Assembly: GCF_004683965.1 (NCBI RefSeq)
Contig: NZ_CP038436.1
Span: 1,984,001-2,048,000 of the forward strand
Direction of reading: 5' to 3'
Length of the DNA stretch: 64,000 nt
Source of the DNA: Nocardioides seonyuensis
GTDB taxonomy: Bacteria > Actinomycetota > Actinomycetes > Propionibacteriales > Nocardioidaceae
Shown here: piece after piece, positions 8,607 to 16,301 of the stretch
Layout: each line of letters begins with the position of its first letter
Numbering within the stretch: position 1 is the first letter of the stretch
Translations under genes and position numbers: made by a program
Notes under the pieces: generated by a model
The model's input: only the letters and a program-made list of their open reading frames with translations
The model's database searches: none
What the model was told of the DNA's origin: nothing

Positions 8607-9461
8607 TCAGTCCAGTCCGGCGAGGAAGGCGTCAGCGCCGGCGCTCATGAAGATCTCGCTCAGGGGGCCGAACCAGAAGGCAGGGTCGAGGTCGCGCACG
8701 TAGGTGAGGGAGATCTCTGCACCACATCCAGCATCGGTCTGCTGCCAGGTCAGCGCGCCGCGGTGAAGGGTGACCCACCGGGTGGTGCGCGCGTCGTCTG
8801 CCGTGACGTCGAAGACGAGGCGGCCCGGGCCGCTCTGGGCGATCTCGGTGCTGATCGAGCCGGCCGGCATGCTGAGCTCCCAGGTGTCGCCCAGGTCCAG
8901 GCCGGTCCCCGTGGCAACGGTGGGGGTGGGGTACTGAGCAAGCTGGAGGAGCCAGCCGCGGTCGGCATCCTGGTCGATCTGAGGGCCGCGGGCCAGCGCC
9001 GCCTCGAAGTCGGCGCAGTCGACGGCCACGATGCGCTCGGCCGTCACCTCGTGCTGGGGGCTGATCCGCAGCCCGGGCGTCGTCCCCTCCAGGGCGGCGA
9101 GGACGAGCAGGACGCCGATGCCGAAACGTTGTGAGTGCCGTTCGGCCAGCTTCATGACGCCGTAGCAGGCGAAGGCCAGGCCGTAGACGAGCGGACTGAC
9201 CAGGAGCACGCACAGGGCGCCCTCGTGCAGGAACGCGGCGACAAGCAGCAGGGACACCGTCACGGCCTGGAACAGCTCAGCGGCCGAGGACTCGCCCGGC
9301 AGCAGACCCACCGCCAGGGCGAGGAGACAGGGGACGCCGACGAAGAAGAGGGCCGTGTCGAGACGGCCGATGGCCGCGGCGAGGACCGTTGCGGCGATGG
9401 CCACCGGCACGACGGCCACGAGCATGAGCGCGAGGCGGGACCGGAACGGGGCGATGCTCAC
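8607..9461 (-). CDS. Membrane protein with SRPBCC-like C-terminal region
   Basis: 284 residues. About four helices (13-120) precede a soluble C-terminus whose pattern (DLGDTWELSMP, RLVFDVTADD, TLHRGALTWQQT, CGAEISLTYVRDLDPAFWFGPL) resembles polyketide-cyclase/SRPBCC proteins. First gene of the operon ending in tetR. The GTG at 9461 has no Shine-Dalgarno sequence and is 3 nt from a perfect palindrome, so it may be leaderless; ATG 9425 is an alternative. No specific function is recognised. Confidence 0.65.
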   Translation of the reverse strand: MSIAPFRSRLALMLVAVVPVAIAATVLAAAIGRLDTALFFVGVPCLLALAVGLLPGESSAAELFQAVTVSLLLVAAFLHEGALCVLLVSPLVYGLAFACYGVMKLAERHSQRFGIGVLLVLAALEGTTPGLRISPQHEVTAERIVAVDCADFEAALARGPQIDQDADRGWLLQLAQYPTPTVATGTGLDLGDTWELSMPAGSISTEIAQSGPGRLVFDVTADDARTTRWVTLHRGALTWQQTDAGCGAEISLTYVRDLDPAFWFGPLSEIFMSAGADAFLAGLD

Positions 9462-9464
9462 GAC

Positions 9465-9480
9465 TTGAGCATATGCTCAA
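9465..9480. promoter_or_regulatory. Candidate TetR operator
   Basis: TTGAGCATATGCTCAA is a perfect 16-bp palindrome, just upstream of the first codon of the minus-strand operon that ends with tetR. A further half-site, TTTGCTCAA, follows at 9484-9492. Repressor bound here would cover the promoter. Confidence 0.65.
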
Positions 9481-9500
9481 AACGTTTGCTCAATCAAGCA

Positions 9501-9516
9501 GTCTGAAATCCGAGAC
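9501..9516. promoter_or_regulatory. Candidate HutR operator, hutU
   Basis: GTCTGAAATCCGAGAC: its right half is identical to the hutH site (ATCCGAGAC), while the left arm is degenerate. It ends 55 nt before the hutU start. It also fits the remembered Corynebacterium HutR motif at most positions. Confidence 0.6.
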
Positions 9517-9571
9517 AACACGCGTGCCCGGGGTCTAGCCGTCCTCGTGCCTCCAGGCGTTCGATGGACCC

Positions 9572-11236
9572 ATGAGCGAGACCAACCCGCGACTGCCCAT
9601 CCACGCCGCCACCGGCACCGAGCTGACCGCGAAGAGCTGGCAGACCGAGGCGCCGCTACGGATGCTGATGAACAACCTCGACCCAGCCAACGCCGAGCGT
9701 CCCGAGGACCTGGTCGTCTACGGCGGCACCGGCAAGGCCGCCCGCAGCTGGGAGGCGTACGACGCCCTGGTCCGCACACTGCGCACGCTCGGTGACGACG
9801 AGACGATGCTCGTGCAGTCGGGCAAGCCCGTCGGTGTGATGCGCACCCACGAGTGGGCCCCGCGCGTGCTGATCGCCAACTCCAACCTCGTGGGTGACTG
9901 GGCCAACTGGGAGGAGTTCCGCCGGCTCGAGGATCTCGGGTTGACGATGTACGGCCAGATGACGGCCGGCTCGTGGATCTACATCGGGACCCAGGGCATC
10001 CTGCAGGGCACGTTCGAGACGTTCGCGGCCGTGGCCGACAAGAGGTTCGGGGGCACGCTGGCCGGCACCATCACCCTCACGGCCGGGCTCGGCGGCATGG
10101 GCGGCGCCCAGCCTCTGGCCGTGACGATGAACGACGGTGTCGTGATCTGCATCGAGTGCGACCAGTCGCGCATCGACCGCCGTATCGAGCACCGCTACCT
10201 CGACATCCAGGCCGACTCCCTCGAGCACGCCGTCGCCCTGGCCGTCGAGGCGCGCGACGCGCGGAAGCCGCTCTCCATCGGCGTGCTCGGCAACGCCGCC
10301 GAGATGGTGCCGGCGCTGCTGGAGCAGAAGGCGCCCGTGGACATCGTGACCGACCAGACCTCGGCGCACGACCCGCTCTTCTACCTCCCGGTCGGCGTCC
10401 CGTTCGAGGAGTGGAAGCAGCGGCGCGAGGCCGACCCGGAAGGCTTCACCAAGGAGGCGCGGGCGGCCATGGCCTCGCACGTGCGTGCCATGGTCGAGTT
10501 CCAGGACGCCGGTGCCGAGGTCTTCGACTACGGCAACTCGATCCGGGACGAGGCGCGCAAGGGTGGCTACGACCGGGCCTTCGAGTTCCCGGGCTTCGTG
10601 CCGGCCTACATCCGCCCGCTCTTCTGCGAGGGCAAGGGACCCTTCCGCTGGGCCGCGCTCTCCGGCGATCCGGCCGACATCGCCGCCACCGACCGGGCCA
10701 TCCTCGAGCTCTTCCCCGACAACGAACGCCTGCGCAAGTGGATCACCATGGCGGGGGAGAGGGTGTCGTTCCAGGGCCTTCCCGCGCGCATCTGCTGGCT
10801 GGGCTACGGCGAGCGTCACCTCGCCGGGCTCAAGTTCAACGAGATGGTGGCCAGCGGAGAGCTCAAAGCGCCCGTCGTCATCGGCCGAGACCACCTCGAC
10901 TGCGGCTCGGTCGCATCGCCGTACCGCGAGACCGAGGCGATGCTGGACGGCTCCGACGCGATCGCCGACTGGGCACTGCTCAATGCGCTGGTCAACACCG
11001 CCTCGGGGGCGTCCTGGGTCTCCATCCACCACGGGGGCGGCGTCGGGATGGGCCGGTCGATCCACGCCGGCCAGGTCTGCGTCGCCGACGGCACCGACCT
11101 CGCCGCGCAGAAGATCGAGCGCGTCCTCACCAACGACCCCGGCATGGGCGTCATCCGCCACGTCGACGCGGGGTACGACACCGCGGTCGAGGTGGCCGAG
11201 ACGCGCGGGGTGCGCATCCCGATGCTCGAGGACTGA
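9572..11236 (+). CDS. hutU: Urocanate hydratase
   Basis: 554 residues, full length for the family. It converts urocanate to 4-imidazolone-5-propionate using tightly bound NAD+ as electrophile. Visible signatures are [13 protein letters not shown] near the start, the Gly-rich NAD-binding stretch [15 protein letters not shown], the conserved [12 protein letters not shown], and [15 protein letters not shown] near the C-terminus. ATG 9572 has only a weak ribosome site. It is monocistronic: a strong hairpin follows at 11264. The next enzyme of the pathway, HutI, is encoded 17 kb away. Control is probably by the HutR-type dyad at 9501. Confidence 0.97.
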   Translation: MSETNPRLPIHAATGTELTAKSWQTEAPLRMLMNNLDPANAERPEDLVVYGGTGKAARSWEAYDALVRTLRTLGDDETMLVQSGKPVGVMRTHEWAPRVLIANSNLVGDWANWEEFRRLEDLGLTMYGQMTAGSWIYIGTQGILQGTFETFAAVADKRFGGTLAGTITLTAGLGGMGGAQPLAVTMNDGVVICIECDQSRIDRRIEHRYLDIQADSLEHAVALAVEARDARKPLSIGVLGNAAEMVPALLEQKAPVDIVTDQTSAHDPLFYLPVGVPFEEWKQRREADPEGFTKEARAAMASHVRAMVEFQDAGAEVFDYGNSIRDEARKGGYDRAFEFPGFVPAYIRPLFCEGKGPFRWAALSGDPADIAATDRAILELFPDNERLRKWITMAGERVSFQGLPARICWLGYGERHLAGLKFNEMVASGELKAPVVIGRDHLDCGSVASPYRETEAMLDGSDAIADWALLNALVNTASGASWVSIHHGGGVGMGRSIHAGQVCVADGTDLAAQKIERVLTNDPGMGVIRHVDAGYDTAVEVAETRGVRIPMLED

Positions 11237-11263
11237 GGGGCCGGACCTGCCCCAAATGTGCGT

Positions 11264-11294
11264 GTACCCGCCCCGAGCGTGTCGGGGCGGGTAC
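11264..11294 (+). terminator. Hairpin after hutU
   Basis: GTACCCGCCCCGA, 5-nt loop, TCGGGGCGGGTAC: a perfect 13-bp GC-rich stem 27 nt after the hutU stop. There is no U tract, which is common for actinobacterial terminators. Confidence 0.75.
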
Positions 11295-11366
11295 AGCGAC
11301 TCGAAGGCCCGCGCTGTCAGTGGGGGGACTCCCAGCGCTGGGCGCAGTCGAGGGTCGAGGGTGGGG

Positions 11367-11510
11367 CTACCAGACCCTGCGGCTCGAACCGCCGATCGGA
11401 ACGAAGTTCAGGATCAGGCCGACGATCAGCAGGATCGCGCCGATCGTGGTGAGAATTCCGATGTCAGCCACGAGTCCGACGATGAGCAGGATCAGTCCAA
11501 GGACGACCAT
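11367..11510 (-). CDS. Small membrane protein (DUF6131-like)
   Basis: 47 residues, almost wholly hydrophobic: MVVLGLILLIVGLVADIGI followed by a second helix and the tail VPIGGSSRRVW. Two short membrane helices make a hairpin. ATG 11510 has AGGAGG 7 nt upstream, which fixes the start. It resembles the widespread actinobacterial DUF6131 small proteins, whose function is unknown. It stands alone between hutU and the CoA-lyase genes. Confidence 0.75.
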   Translation of the reverse strand: MVVLGLILLIVGLVADIGILTTIGAILLIVGLILNFVPIGGSSRRVW

Positions 11511-11653
11511 GAGGTTGCCTCCTAATTTCTGGCCTCTTCGGTGAGGCGTCACCCCATGCAGTTCCCCGCCCGAGGGGGTTCATACGCGGTTTCTGCACAA
11601 ATTTCGGAGAAGTTCTTCTGCGGAGCGCGGGGACTCGCTCCCGACGCAGGGGA

Positions 11654-12520
11654 TCACCCGCGAAGTGCGCTGATCGCCTCGTGGATCTGGAGCGTGCGGC
11701 GAGCCGACTCGACGTGGAGGTTCTCGACCATCTTGCCGTTGTAGGTGACCACGCCGGAGCCCTTGCCGTCCTCGAACGCCTGGATCAGACCCTGTGCGTC
11801 CTCGACGGCCGCCTCGCTCGGGGCGAAGGCAGCGTTGGCGCCCTCGACCTGGCCGGGGTGGATCAGCGTCTTGCCGTCGAACCCCATCTGACGGCCCTGC
11901 TCGCACTCGGCGAGGAAGCCCTCGGAGTCCTTGACGTTGTTGTAGACGCCGTCGATCACCGCGATACCCGCAGCGCGACCGGCGAGCAACGCCGTGTGGA
12001 GGCTCGGCAGGAGGGGGGCGCGACCCGGGACGTGCTCGGCGTACAGCTCCTTGACGAGGTCGTTGGTGCCGAGGACGAAGGCTCCGAGGCGATCGGACGC
12101 CTGCGCGATCTCCAGCGCAGAGAGGATGGCGATCGGGGTCTCGACCATCGCCCACAACCTGGTGTGGTCGGGGGCGCCGGCCTTCTCCATGGCGGCGACG
12201 AGCTGCTGCACCTCGGCGGCGCTGTTGACCTTGGGCACCACGATCGCCGCGGGCCCAGCCTCGGCGGCGGCGACGATGTCGGCGTCGTGCCACTCGGTGC
12301 CGATGCCGTTGACACGGATCGTGACCGTGCGCCGGCCGTAGTCGCCGCTGGCCGCGGCAGCAGCGGCCGCCTCGCGCGCAGCCGGCTTGGCGTCGGGGGC
12401 GACCGCGTCCTCGAGGTCGAGGATGAGGCCGTCGCACGCGATGGACTTCGCCTTCTCCAGCGCCCGCTCGTTGGAGCTGGGCATGTAGAGGACGGAGCGC
12501 AGGGGGGTGAACTCACTCAT
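11654..12520 (-). CDS. HpcH/HpaI (CitE-like) CoA-ester lyase or malyl-CoA thioesterase
   Basis: 288 residues, a CitE-type TIM barrel. It has RSVLYMPSSNERALEKA at the start, the acidic metal-binding motif DLEDAV (near 35-40), a VPKVNS strand, the catalytic-site MVETP motif with Glu, and GKTLIHPGQ. It follows the larger paralogue at 12522 with one nucleotide between them, so the pair is co-translated. In ethylmalonyl-CoA pathway organisms such a pair is Mcl1 (beta-methylmalyl-CoA lyase) and Mcl2 (malyl-CoA thioesterase). The shorter gene would be the Mcl2-type, but CitE-like proteins have varied substrates. Confidence 0.8.
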   Translation of the reverse strand: MSEFTPLRSVLYMPSSNERALEKAKSIACDGLILDLEDAVAPDAKPAAREAAAAAAASGDYGRRTVTIRVNGIGTEWHDADIVAAAEAGPAAIVVPKVNSAAEVQQLVAAMEKAGAPDHTRLWAMVETPIAILSALEIAQASDRLGAFVLGTNDLVKELYAEHVPGRAPLLPSLHTALLAGRAAGIAVIDGVYNNVKDSEGFLAECEQGRQMGFDGKTLIHPGQVEGANAAFAPSEAAVEDAQGLIQAFEDGKGSGVVTYNGKMVENLHVESARRTLQIHEAISALRG

Positions 12521-12521
12521 C

Positions 12522-13613
12522 TCAGGCCTCCTGGCCCTGGTCGGGGATGGCGTCGTACTGCTCCTTGAGCTCCGGGTCGATCGCCGCGAGCTCCTCGGCC
12601 AGGTTGACCATCACCTGGCACTGCTTGACCGAGGCGTCGTCCTCCATCTTGCCGTCGATCATCACCGCGCCGGTGCCGTCGCCCATCGCGGCGATCACCC
12701 GACGGGCGTGCGCGACGTCCTCGACGCTGGGGGAGAAGACCTTGTTGGCGATCTTGATCTGCACCGGGTGCAGGCTCCACGCGCCGACGCAGCCGAGCAG
12801 GAACGCGTTGCGGAACTGGGCCTCGCACGCGACCGTGTCCTTGATGTCGCCGAACGGGCCGTAGTAGGCGTAGATGCCGTGCATCGCGCACGCGTCGACC
12901 ATGCGCGCGATCGTGTAGTGCCACAGGTCCTGCTGGTAGCCCGCACGCTCGGCGTCGTACTGGTAGTTGCCCTCGGCGTCCTTGGGGGCGTCGGCCCGCA
13001 CGAGGTAGCCGGGGTGGCCGCCGCCGACGCGGGTGGTCTTCATGCGACGGTCGGCCGCCAGGTCGGCCGGGCCCAGGGAGAGGCCCTGCATGCGCGGGGA
13101 GGCGGCGCAGATCTCCTCGATGTTGGCGACGCCGCGGGCGGTCTCGAGGATGGCGTGGATGAGGATCGGCTTCTTGATGCCGGCCTTGGCCTCGAGCTGG
13201 GCGAGGAGGCGGTCGACGTAGTGGATGTCCTCGGCGCCCTGCACCTTCGGCACCATGATGACGTCGAGCTTGTCGCCGATAGCCGGCACCAGGGTGGTGA
13301 GGTCGTCCAGCACCCACGGTGAGTCGAGGGAGTTGATGCGGGTCCAGAACTGCGTGGGCCCGAAGTCGGTGCTCTGCCCGATCCTCACCAGCCCCTCGCG
13401 CGACTTCTCCTTGTTCTCCGCCTTGACGGCGTCCTCGAGGTTGCCGAGGAGGACGTCGACGGTGCCGACCATGTCGGGCACCTTGGCGGCCATCTTCTCG
13501 TTGCCGGGGTCGAAGAAGTGGATGGCCCGGCTCGGGCGCGCGGGGATCTCGCGCAGCGGAGTGGGGGCACCGACGGCGAGCGGGGCGAAGAAGTCCTTGG
13601 CAGTTCGTGACAT
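12522..13613 (-). CDS. L-malyl-CoA/beta-methylmalyl-CoA lyase-type enzyme
   Basis: 363 residues, longer than usual CitE proteins, with a big insertion (about 195-260, rich in Tyr/Gly). Typical signatures are [16 protein letters not shown], the acidic [30 protein letters not shown] and the C-terminal [15 protein letters not shown]. This pattern is that of actinobacterial malyl-CoA/beta-methylmalyl-CoA lyases of the ethylmalonyl-CoA pathway, which cleave to glyoxylate plus acetyl- or propionyl-CoA. Other pathway genes (ccr, mcd, ecm) are not in the window. No clear ribosome site precedes ATG 13613. Confidence 0.82.
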   Translation of the reverse strand: MSRTAKDFFAPLAVGAPTPLREIPARPSRAIHFFDPGNEKMAAKVPDMVGTVDVLLGNLEDAVKAENKEKSREGLVRIGQSTDFGPTQFWTRINSLDSPWVLDDLTTLVPAIGDKLDVIMVPKVQGAEDIHYVDRLLAQLEAKAGIKKPILIHAILETARGVANIEEICAASPRMQGLSLGPADLAADRRMKTTRVGGGHPGYLVRADAPKDAEGNYQYDAERAGYQQDLWHYTIARMVDACAMHGIYAYYGPFGDIKDTVACEAQFRNAFLLGCVGAWSLHPVQIKIANKVFSPSVEDVAHARRVIAAMGDGTGAVMIDGKMEDDASVKQCQVMVNLAEELAAIDPELKEQYDAIPDQGQEA

Positions 13614-13678
13614 GGCCCGGAACTTACCCGCGCCCGCCGGGCGGTCGGTATGACGGTCGTCTCGGTGGGACGCCTGTC

Positions 13679-13700
13679 GCGATCACCGGCTACCCGGTGA
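13679..13700 (+). repeat. Outer inverted repeat, left
   Basis: 22 bp, the exact reverse complement of 15057-15078. Internally it forms a hairpin, ATCACCGG-CTAC-CCGGTGAT, which could also act as a terminator. Confidence 0.85.
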
Positions 13701-13718
13701 TTGCCACGGTTCCTGCCC

Positions 13719-13744
13719 GGGCGGTGTCAATCGGTGGAAGCAAC
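13719..13744 (+). repeat. IS30 terminal inverted repeat, left (inner)
   Basis: 26 bp starting GGGCGGTGTCAATCGG, ending 2 bp before the transposase stop. It matches the reverse complement of 15004-15029 at 22 of 26 positions. Confidence 0.7.
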
Positions 13745-13746
13745 GG

Positions 13747-14979
13747 TCATGCTGCTGCCGGGTCGGCGAGCAGCGCGGCCAGCGCTTGGGCTGGTGTCCG
13801 TAGGTCGAGGGTAGGGCGCGGGCGCTTGTTGAGGGTGGCGGCGATGCGGGCCAGGTCCTCGGCGGTATGGGTCGAGAGGTCGGTGCCCTTCTCGAGCCAG
13901 AACCGCAGAAGCCGGTTGGTGTTCTCGTTCGACCCGCGCTGCCAGGGCGAGTGGGGGTCGCAGAAGTAGACCGGCATCTCGAGCGCGGCCTCGACGTCGC
14001 GGTAGTTGGCCAGCTCGCTGCCCCGGTCCCAGGTCAGCGATCGGCGCAGGTGCTCGGGCAGCCTGCTCATCTCGCGGATCATCGCCTCGGCCACGGACTC
14101 GGCGTCGTGGCGTCCGGGCAGGTGCAGCAGGATCACGAACCGGGTCGAGCGCTCCACCAGGGTCCCCACCGCAGACCGGTTCCCGACGCCGAGGATCAGG
14201 TCGCCCTCCCAGTGGCCAGGCACCGCCCGGTCGGCTACCTCGGCGGGACGCTGGCTGATGGTGAACGCCTCGCGATACAGGCTCCTCCCGCGCCCGTCCA
14301 CCGACCCGTGGGGCTTGCGGGACCGACGCTTGGTCGACAGCTGGGCGGCCAGGTCCTGGCGCAGGCTGCCGCGGGTCTGGACGTACAACGCGCGGTAGAT
14401 CGTCTCGTGCGACACACGAGCCATCTTCGCCGCTGCCGTGTCGTGTGGGTGCTGCTTGCGCAGCACGGCCGCGATCAGGCCCGGTGACCAGCCGTCATCC
14501 ATCCAGGTCTCGATCGACCCGCACAGCCTCGGATCGTGCAGCTTGAACGCCTTGGGTCGGCGCCGGCGTTCGTGGGCCGCGCGGTGTGCCACCGGCCCGT
14601 GATAGCTCCCGTCCGGACCACTGTTGCGCGCGACCTCCCGGCTGATCACCGACACGTCACGTCCCAGCAACCTACCGATCTCGCGCAGCGAAACCCCTTG
14701 ATGAACCAGCGCGGCGATCACCGCCCGGTCCTCACTCGTCAACGGCCGCCGTCGACGTACCTCCCGGTCATCACCAGGCCGCCGCAACGGCGCGGACCCG
14801 GGAAGTCCGCCCCGGGCACCCACTGCCATCTGAAGTCCCATGACGCCACGCTCACGCCACCACTTCGTCGCGGTCTCGATCGACACGCCCGACCAAGCCG
14901 CTGCATGGGCGATCGGAGCACCCGCACAGAGAAGCTCGAAGAACTCCTCCTGAGTCTCAAACGAGATCCACTTCGGCAT
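13747..14979 (-). CDS. IS30-family transposase
   Basis: 410 residues, apparently intact. An N-terminal extension (1-75) carries a first helix-turn-helix-like region. The IS30 helix-turn-helix follows (about 78-125, SLREIGRLLGRDVSVISREVARN), then a DDE/RNase H catalytic core: D in HWEGDLILG, D in LTWDRGSE and E in GSNENTNRLLR. The C-terminus has the usual NKRPRPTLDLRTPAQAL motif. It moves the element by cut and paste or circle intermediates. It is inserted between the CoA-lyase pair and the SAM methyltransferase without breaking either. Confidence 0.95.
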   Translation of the reverse strand: MPKWISFETQEEFFELLCAGAPIAHAAAWSGVSIETATKWWRERGVMGLQMAVGARGGLPGSAPLRRPGDDREVRRRRPLTSEDRAVIAALVHQGVSLREIGRLLGRDVSVISREVARNSGPDGSYHGPVAHRAAHERRRRPKAFKLHDPRLCGSIETWMDDGWSPGLIAAVLRKQHPHDTAAAKMARVSHETIYRALYVQTRGSLRQDLAAQLSTKRRSRKPHGSVDGRGRSLYREAFTISQRPAEVADRAVPGHWEGDLILGVGNRSAVGTLVERSTRFVILLHLPGRHDAESVAEAMIREMSRLPEHLRRSLTWDRGSELANYRDVEAALEMPVYFCDPHSPWQRGSNENTNRLLRFWLEKGTDLSTHTAEDLARIAATLNKRPRPTLDLRTPAQALAALLADPAAA

Positions 14980-15003
14980 CGCAACACTCCTGGAGAGTCA
15001 GGT

Positions 15004-15029
15004 GTTGCTTAGACCGATGGACTCCGCCC
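15004..15029 (-). repeat. IS30 terminal inverted repeat, right (inner)
   Basis: 26 bp upstream of the transposase start. Partner of 13719-13744 (22 of 26 matches). Confidence 0.7.
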
Positions 15030-15056
15030 CGTTGCAACGGTCGATAAGGCGAAGAG

Positions 15057-15078
15057 TCACCGGGTAGCCGGTGATCGC
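15057..15078 (-). repeat. Outer inverted repeat, right
   Basis: 22-bp exact reverse complement of 13679-13700. Its hairpin TCACCGG-GTAG-CCGGTGA lies 13 nt after the stop of the methyltransferase gene and could terminate it. Confidence 0.85.
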
Positions 15079-15090
15079 CCCCGCGGGCGC

Positions 15091-16176
15091 TCAGGGGCGG
15101 GCCATGAAGTAGGCGTTGAACGGGTCGGCCTCGAGCTCGTGGCGTACGACGTCGGAGAAGCCGGCCGCGCGCAGCATCTCCTCGGCGGTCTCGACGCCCC
15201 AGGCGGTGCCGAGCCCGGCGCCGCCCTGGCCCAGCGAGACCGACATGCAGTGGGTGGTCGAGATCGCGTAGATGAAGCTCGCCCAGGGAAGGCCGAGGTT
15301 GTCCTCCACGCAGCTGTGGGCATTGAAGTCGACCATCAGGAACGCGCCGTCGGGACGCAGCGCTGCCCGCGCGTTGGCGAGGACGCGCGCCGGGTCCTTC
15401 TGGTCGTGGATCGCGTCGAAGGCGGTGACCAGGTCGTAGGCCCCGACGCTCTCCGGCGGCAGGGTCGCCACGTCGCACTGGTGGAAGGTGGCGTTCGTCA
15501 GGCCCCACTCCGCGGCCTCGGCCCGGGCAGCGGCGATCGGCTCGGGGCTGAGGTCGAACCCGACGAACCGGCTCGCCGGGAAGGCACGGGCAAGCAGGTT
15601 GACCGCGTGGCCCTGTCCGCAGCCGATGTCGGCCACCGTGATGCCCGAGCGCAGCCGCTCGGTCATGCCCGTCACGGGCACGACCATGTCGAGGAGGGAG
15701 GCGTCATGCGTCGCCCTGCTCTCAGCCGCCTGGATGTCGTGGAAGCCGGGGTACTCCTCGTAGGAGAGCCCGCCACCCGTGCGGAACTTCTCGGCCACCT
15801 TCGCGGAGACCTCGCCCATCATGTTGACGTAGCGGATCACCCGGCTGAGGTTGTCGGGTCCCGGTCCGCTGAGGAACGGGGCGTGGTCGGGAAGCAGGGC
15901 GTAGGTGCGGTCGAGGGCGTCGTACTCCACCAGGCCCGCGGTGACGATGCCGCCCAGCCACTCGCGGGTGTAGCGCTCATCGAGGCCAGCCGCGTCGGCG
16001 ATCTGCTCGCTGGTGGCCGGCGGCAGCTCGGCGAGGGTGTCGAAGAGTCCGAGGTCGTGGCCGATGCCGATCAGGACGCAGATCGCGCCGTCGTTCATGA
16101 TGCCGATGATGCGGTCGGCGACCTCCTCCGACGCGACGGCGTCGTGGTGGGCAGGGGAGTGCTCGAGCGTGGTCAT
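15091..16176 (-). CDS. Class I SAM-dependent methyltransferase (Rv2258c-like)
   Basis: 361 residues. An N-terminal winged-helix-like region (about 20-90, EEVADRIIGIMNDG, SEQIADAAGLDERYTREWL) is followed by a Rossmann methyltransferase core with VADIGCGQG (about 181-189), the acidic GFDLSPEPI and FDAIHDQKDP. Layout matches mycobacterial Rv2258c; the substrate is unknown. ATG 16176 is fixed by GGAGGA 6 nt upstream; an earlier ATG at 16194 would place that site inside the gene. The 125-bp gap to the LuxR-type gene upstream holds two dyads, so it is probably activated by that regulator. Confidence 0.85.
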   Translation of the reverse strand: MTTLEHSPAHHDAVASEEVADRIIGIMNDGAICVLIGIGHDLGLFDTLAELPPATSEQIADAAGLDERYTREWLGGIVTAGLVEYDALDRTYALLPDHAPFLSGPGPDNLSRVIRYVNMMGEVSAKVAEKFRTGGGLSYEEYPGFHDIQAAESRATHDASLLDMVVPVTGMTERLRSGITVADIGCGQGHAVNLLARAFPASRFVGFDLSPEPIAAARAEAAEWGLTNATFHQCDVATLPPESVGAYDLVTAFDAIHDQKDPARVLANARAALRPDGAFLMVDFNAHSCVEDNLGLPWASFIYAISTTHCMSVSLGQGGAGLGTAWGVETAEEMLRAAGFSDVVRHELEADPFNAYFMARP

Positions 16177-16241
16177 GTGGTCCTCCAGGGTCATGTGTGC
16201 GAACACATCGACGCTAGGAGCGCGACAGGGACGGACGCGTC

Positions 16242-16285
16242 GGGCAGACGCCCCATCTTCGGCCACGTCGTGGGGCGTCTGCCCC
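16242..16285. promoter_or_regulatory. Duplicated dyad upstream of methyltransferase
   Basis: Two copies of a GGGGC-GTCT-GCCCC-like dyad in opposite orientation: 16242-16255 and 16271-16284 are exact 14-bp reverse complements, with centres 29 nt apart. They lie 66-108 nt before the methyltransferase start, as expected for an activator with two sites. Confidence 0.65.
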
Positions 16286-16301
16286 ACTACACCGGCCGGT
16301 A

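Larger units (their letters stand above)
13679..15078 (-). mobile_element. IS30-family insertion sequence (~1.4 kb)
   Basis: One complete transposase gene is bounded by two nested pairs of inverted repeats: an inner imperfect pair (13719-13744 / 15004-15029, 22 of 26 matching) that looks like the true terminal repeats, and an outer perfect 22-bp pair at 13679 and 15057. The outer pair may be part of the element or of palindromic target DNA, since IS30-type elements favour palindromic targets. The exact ends are therefore uncertain by about 40 bp on the left and 27-50 bp on the right. Confidence 0.85.
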
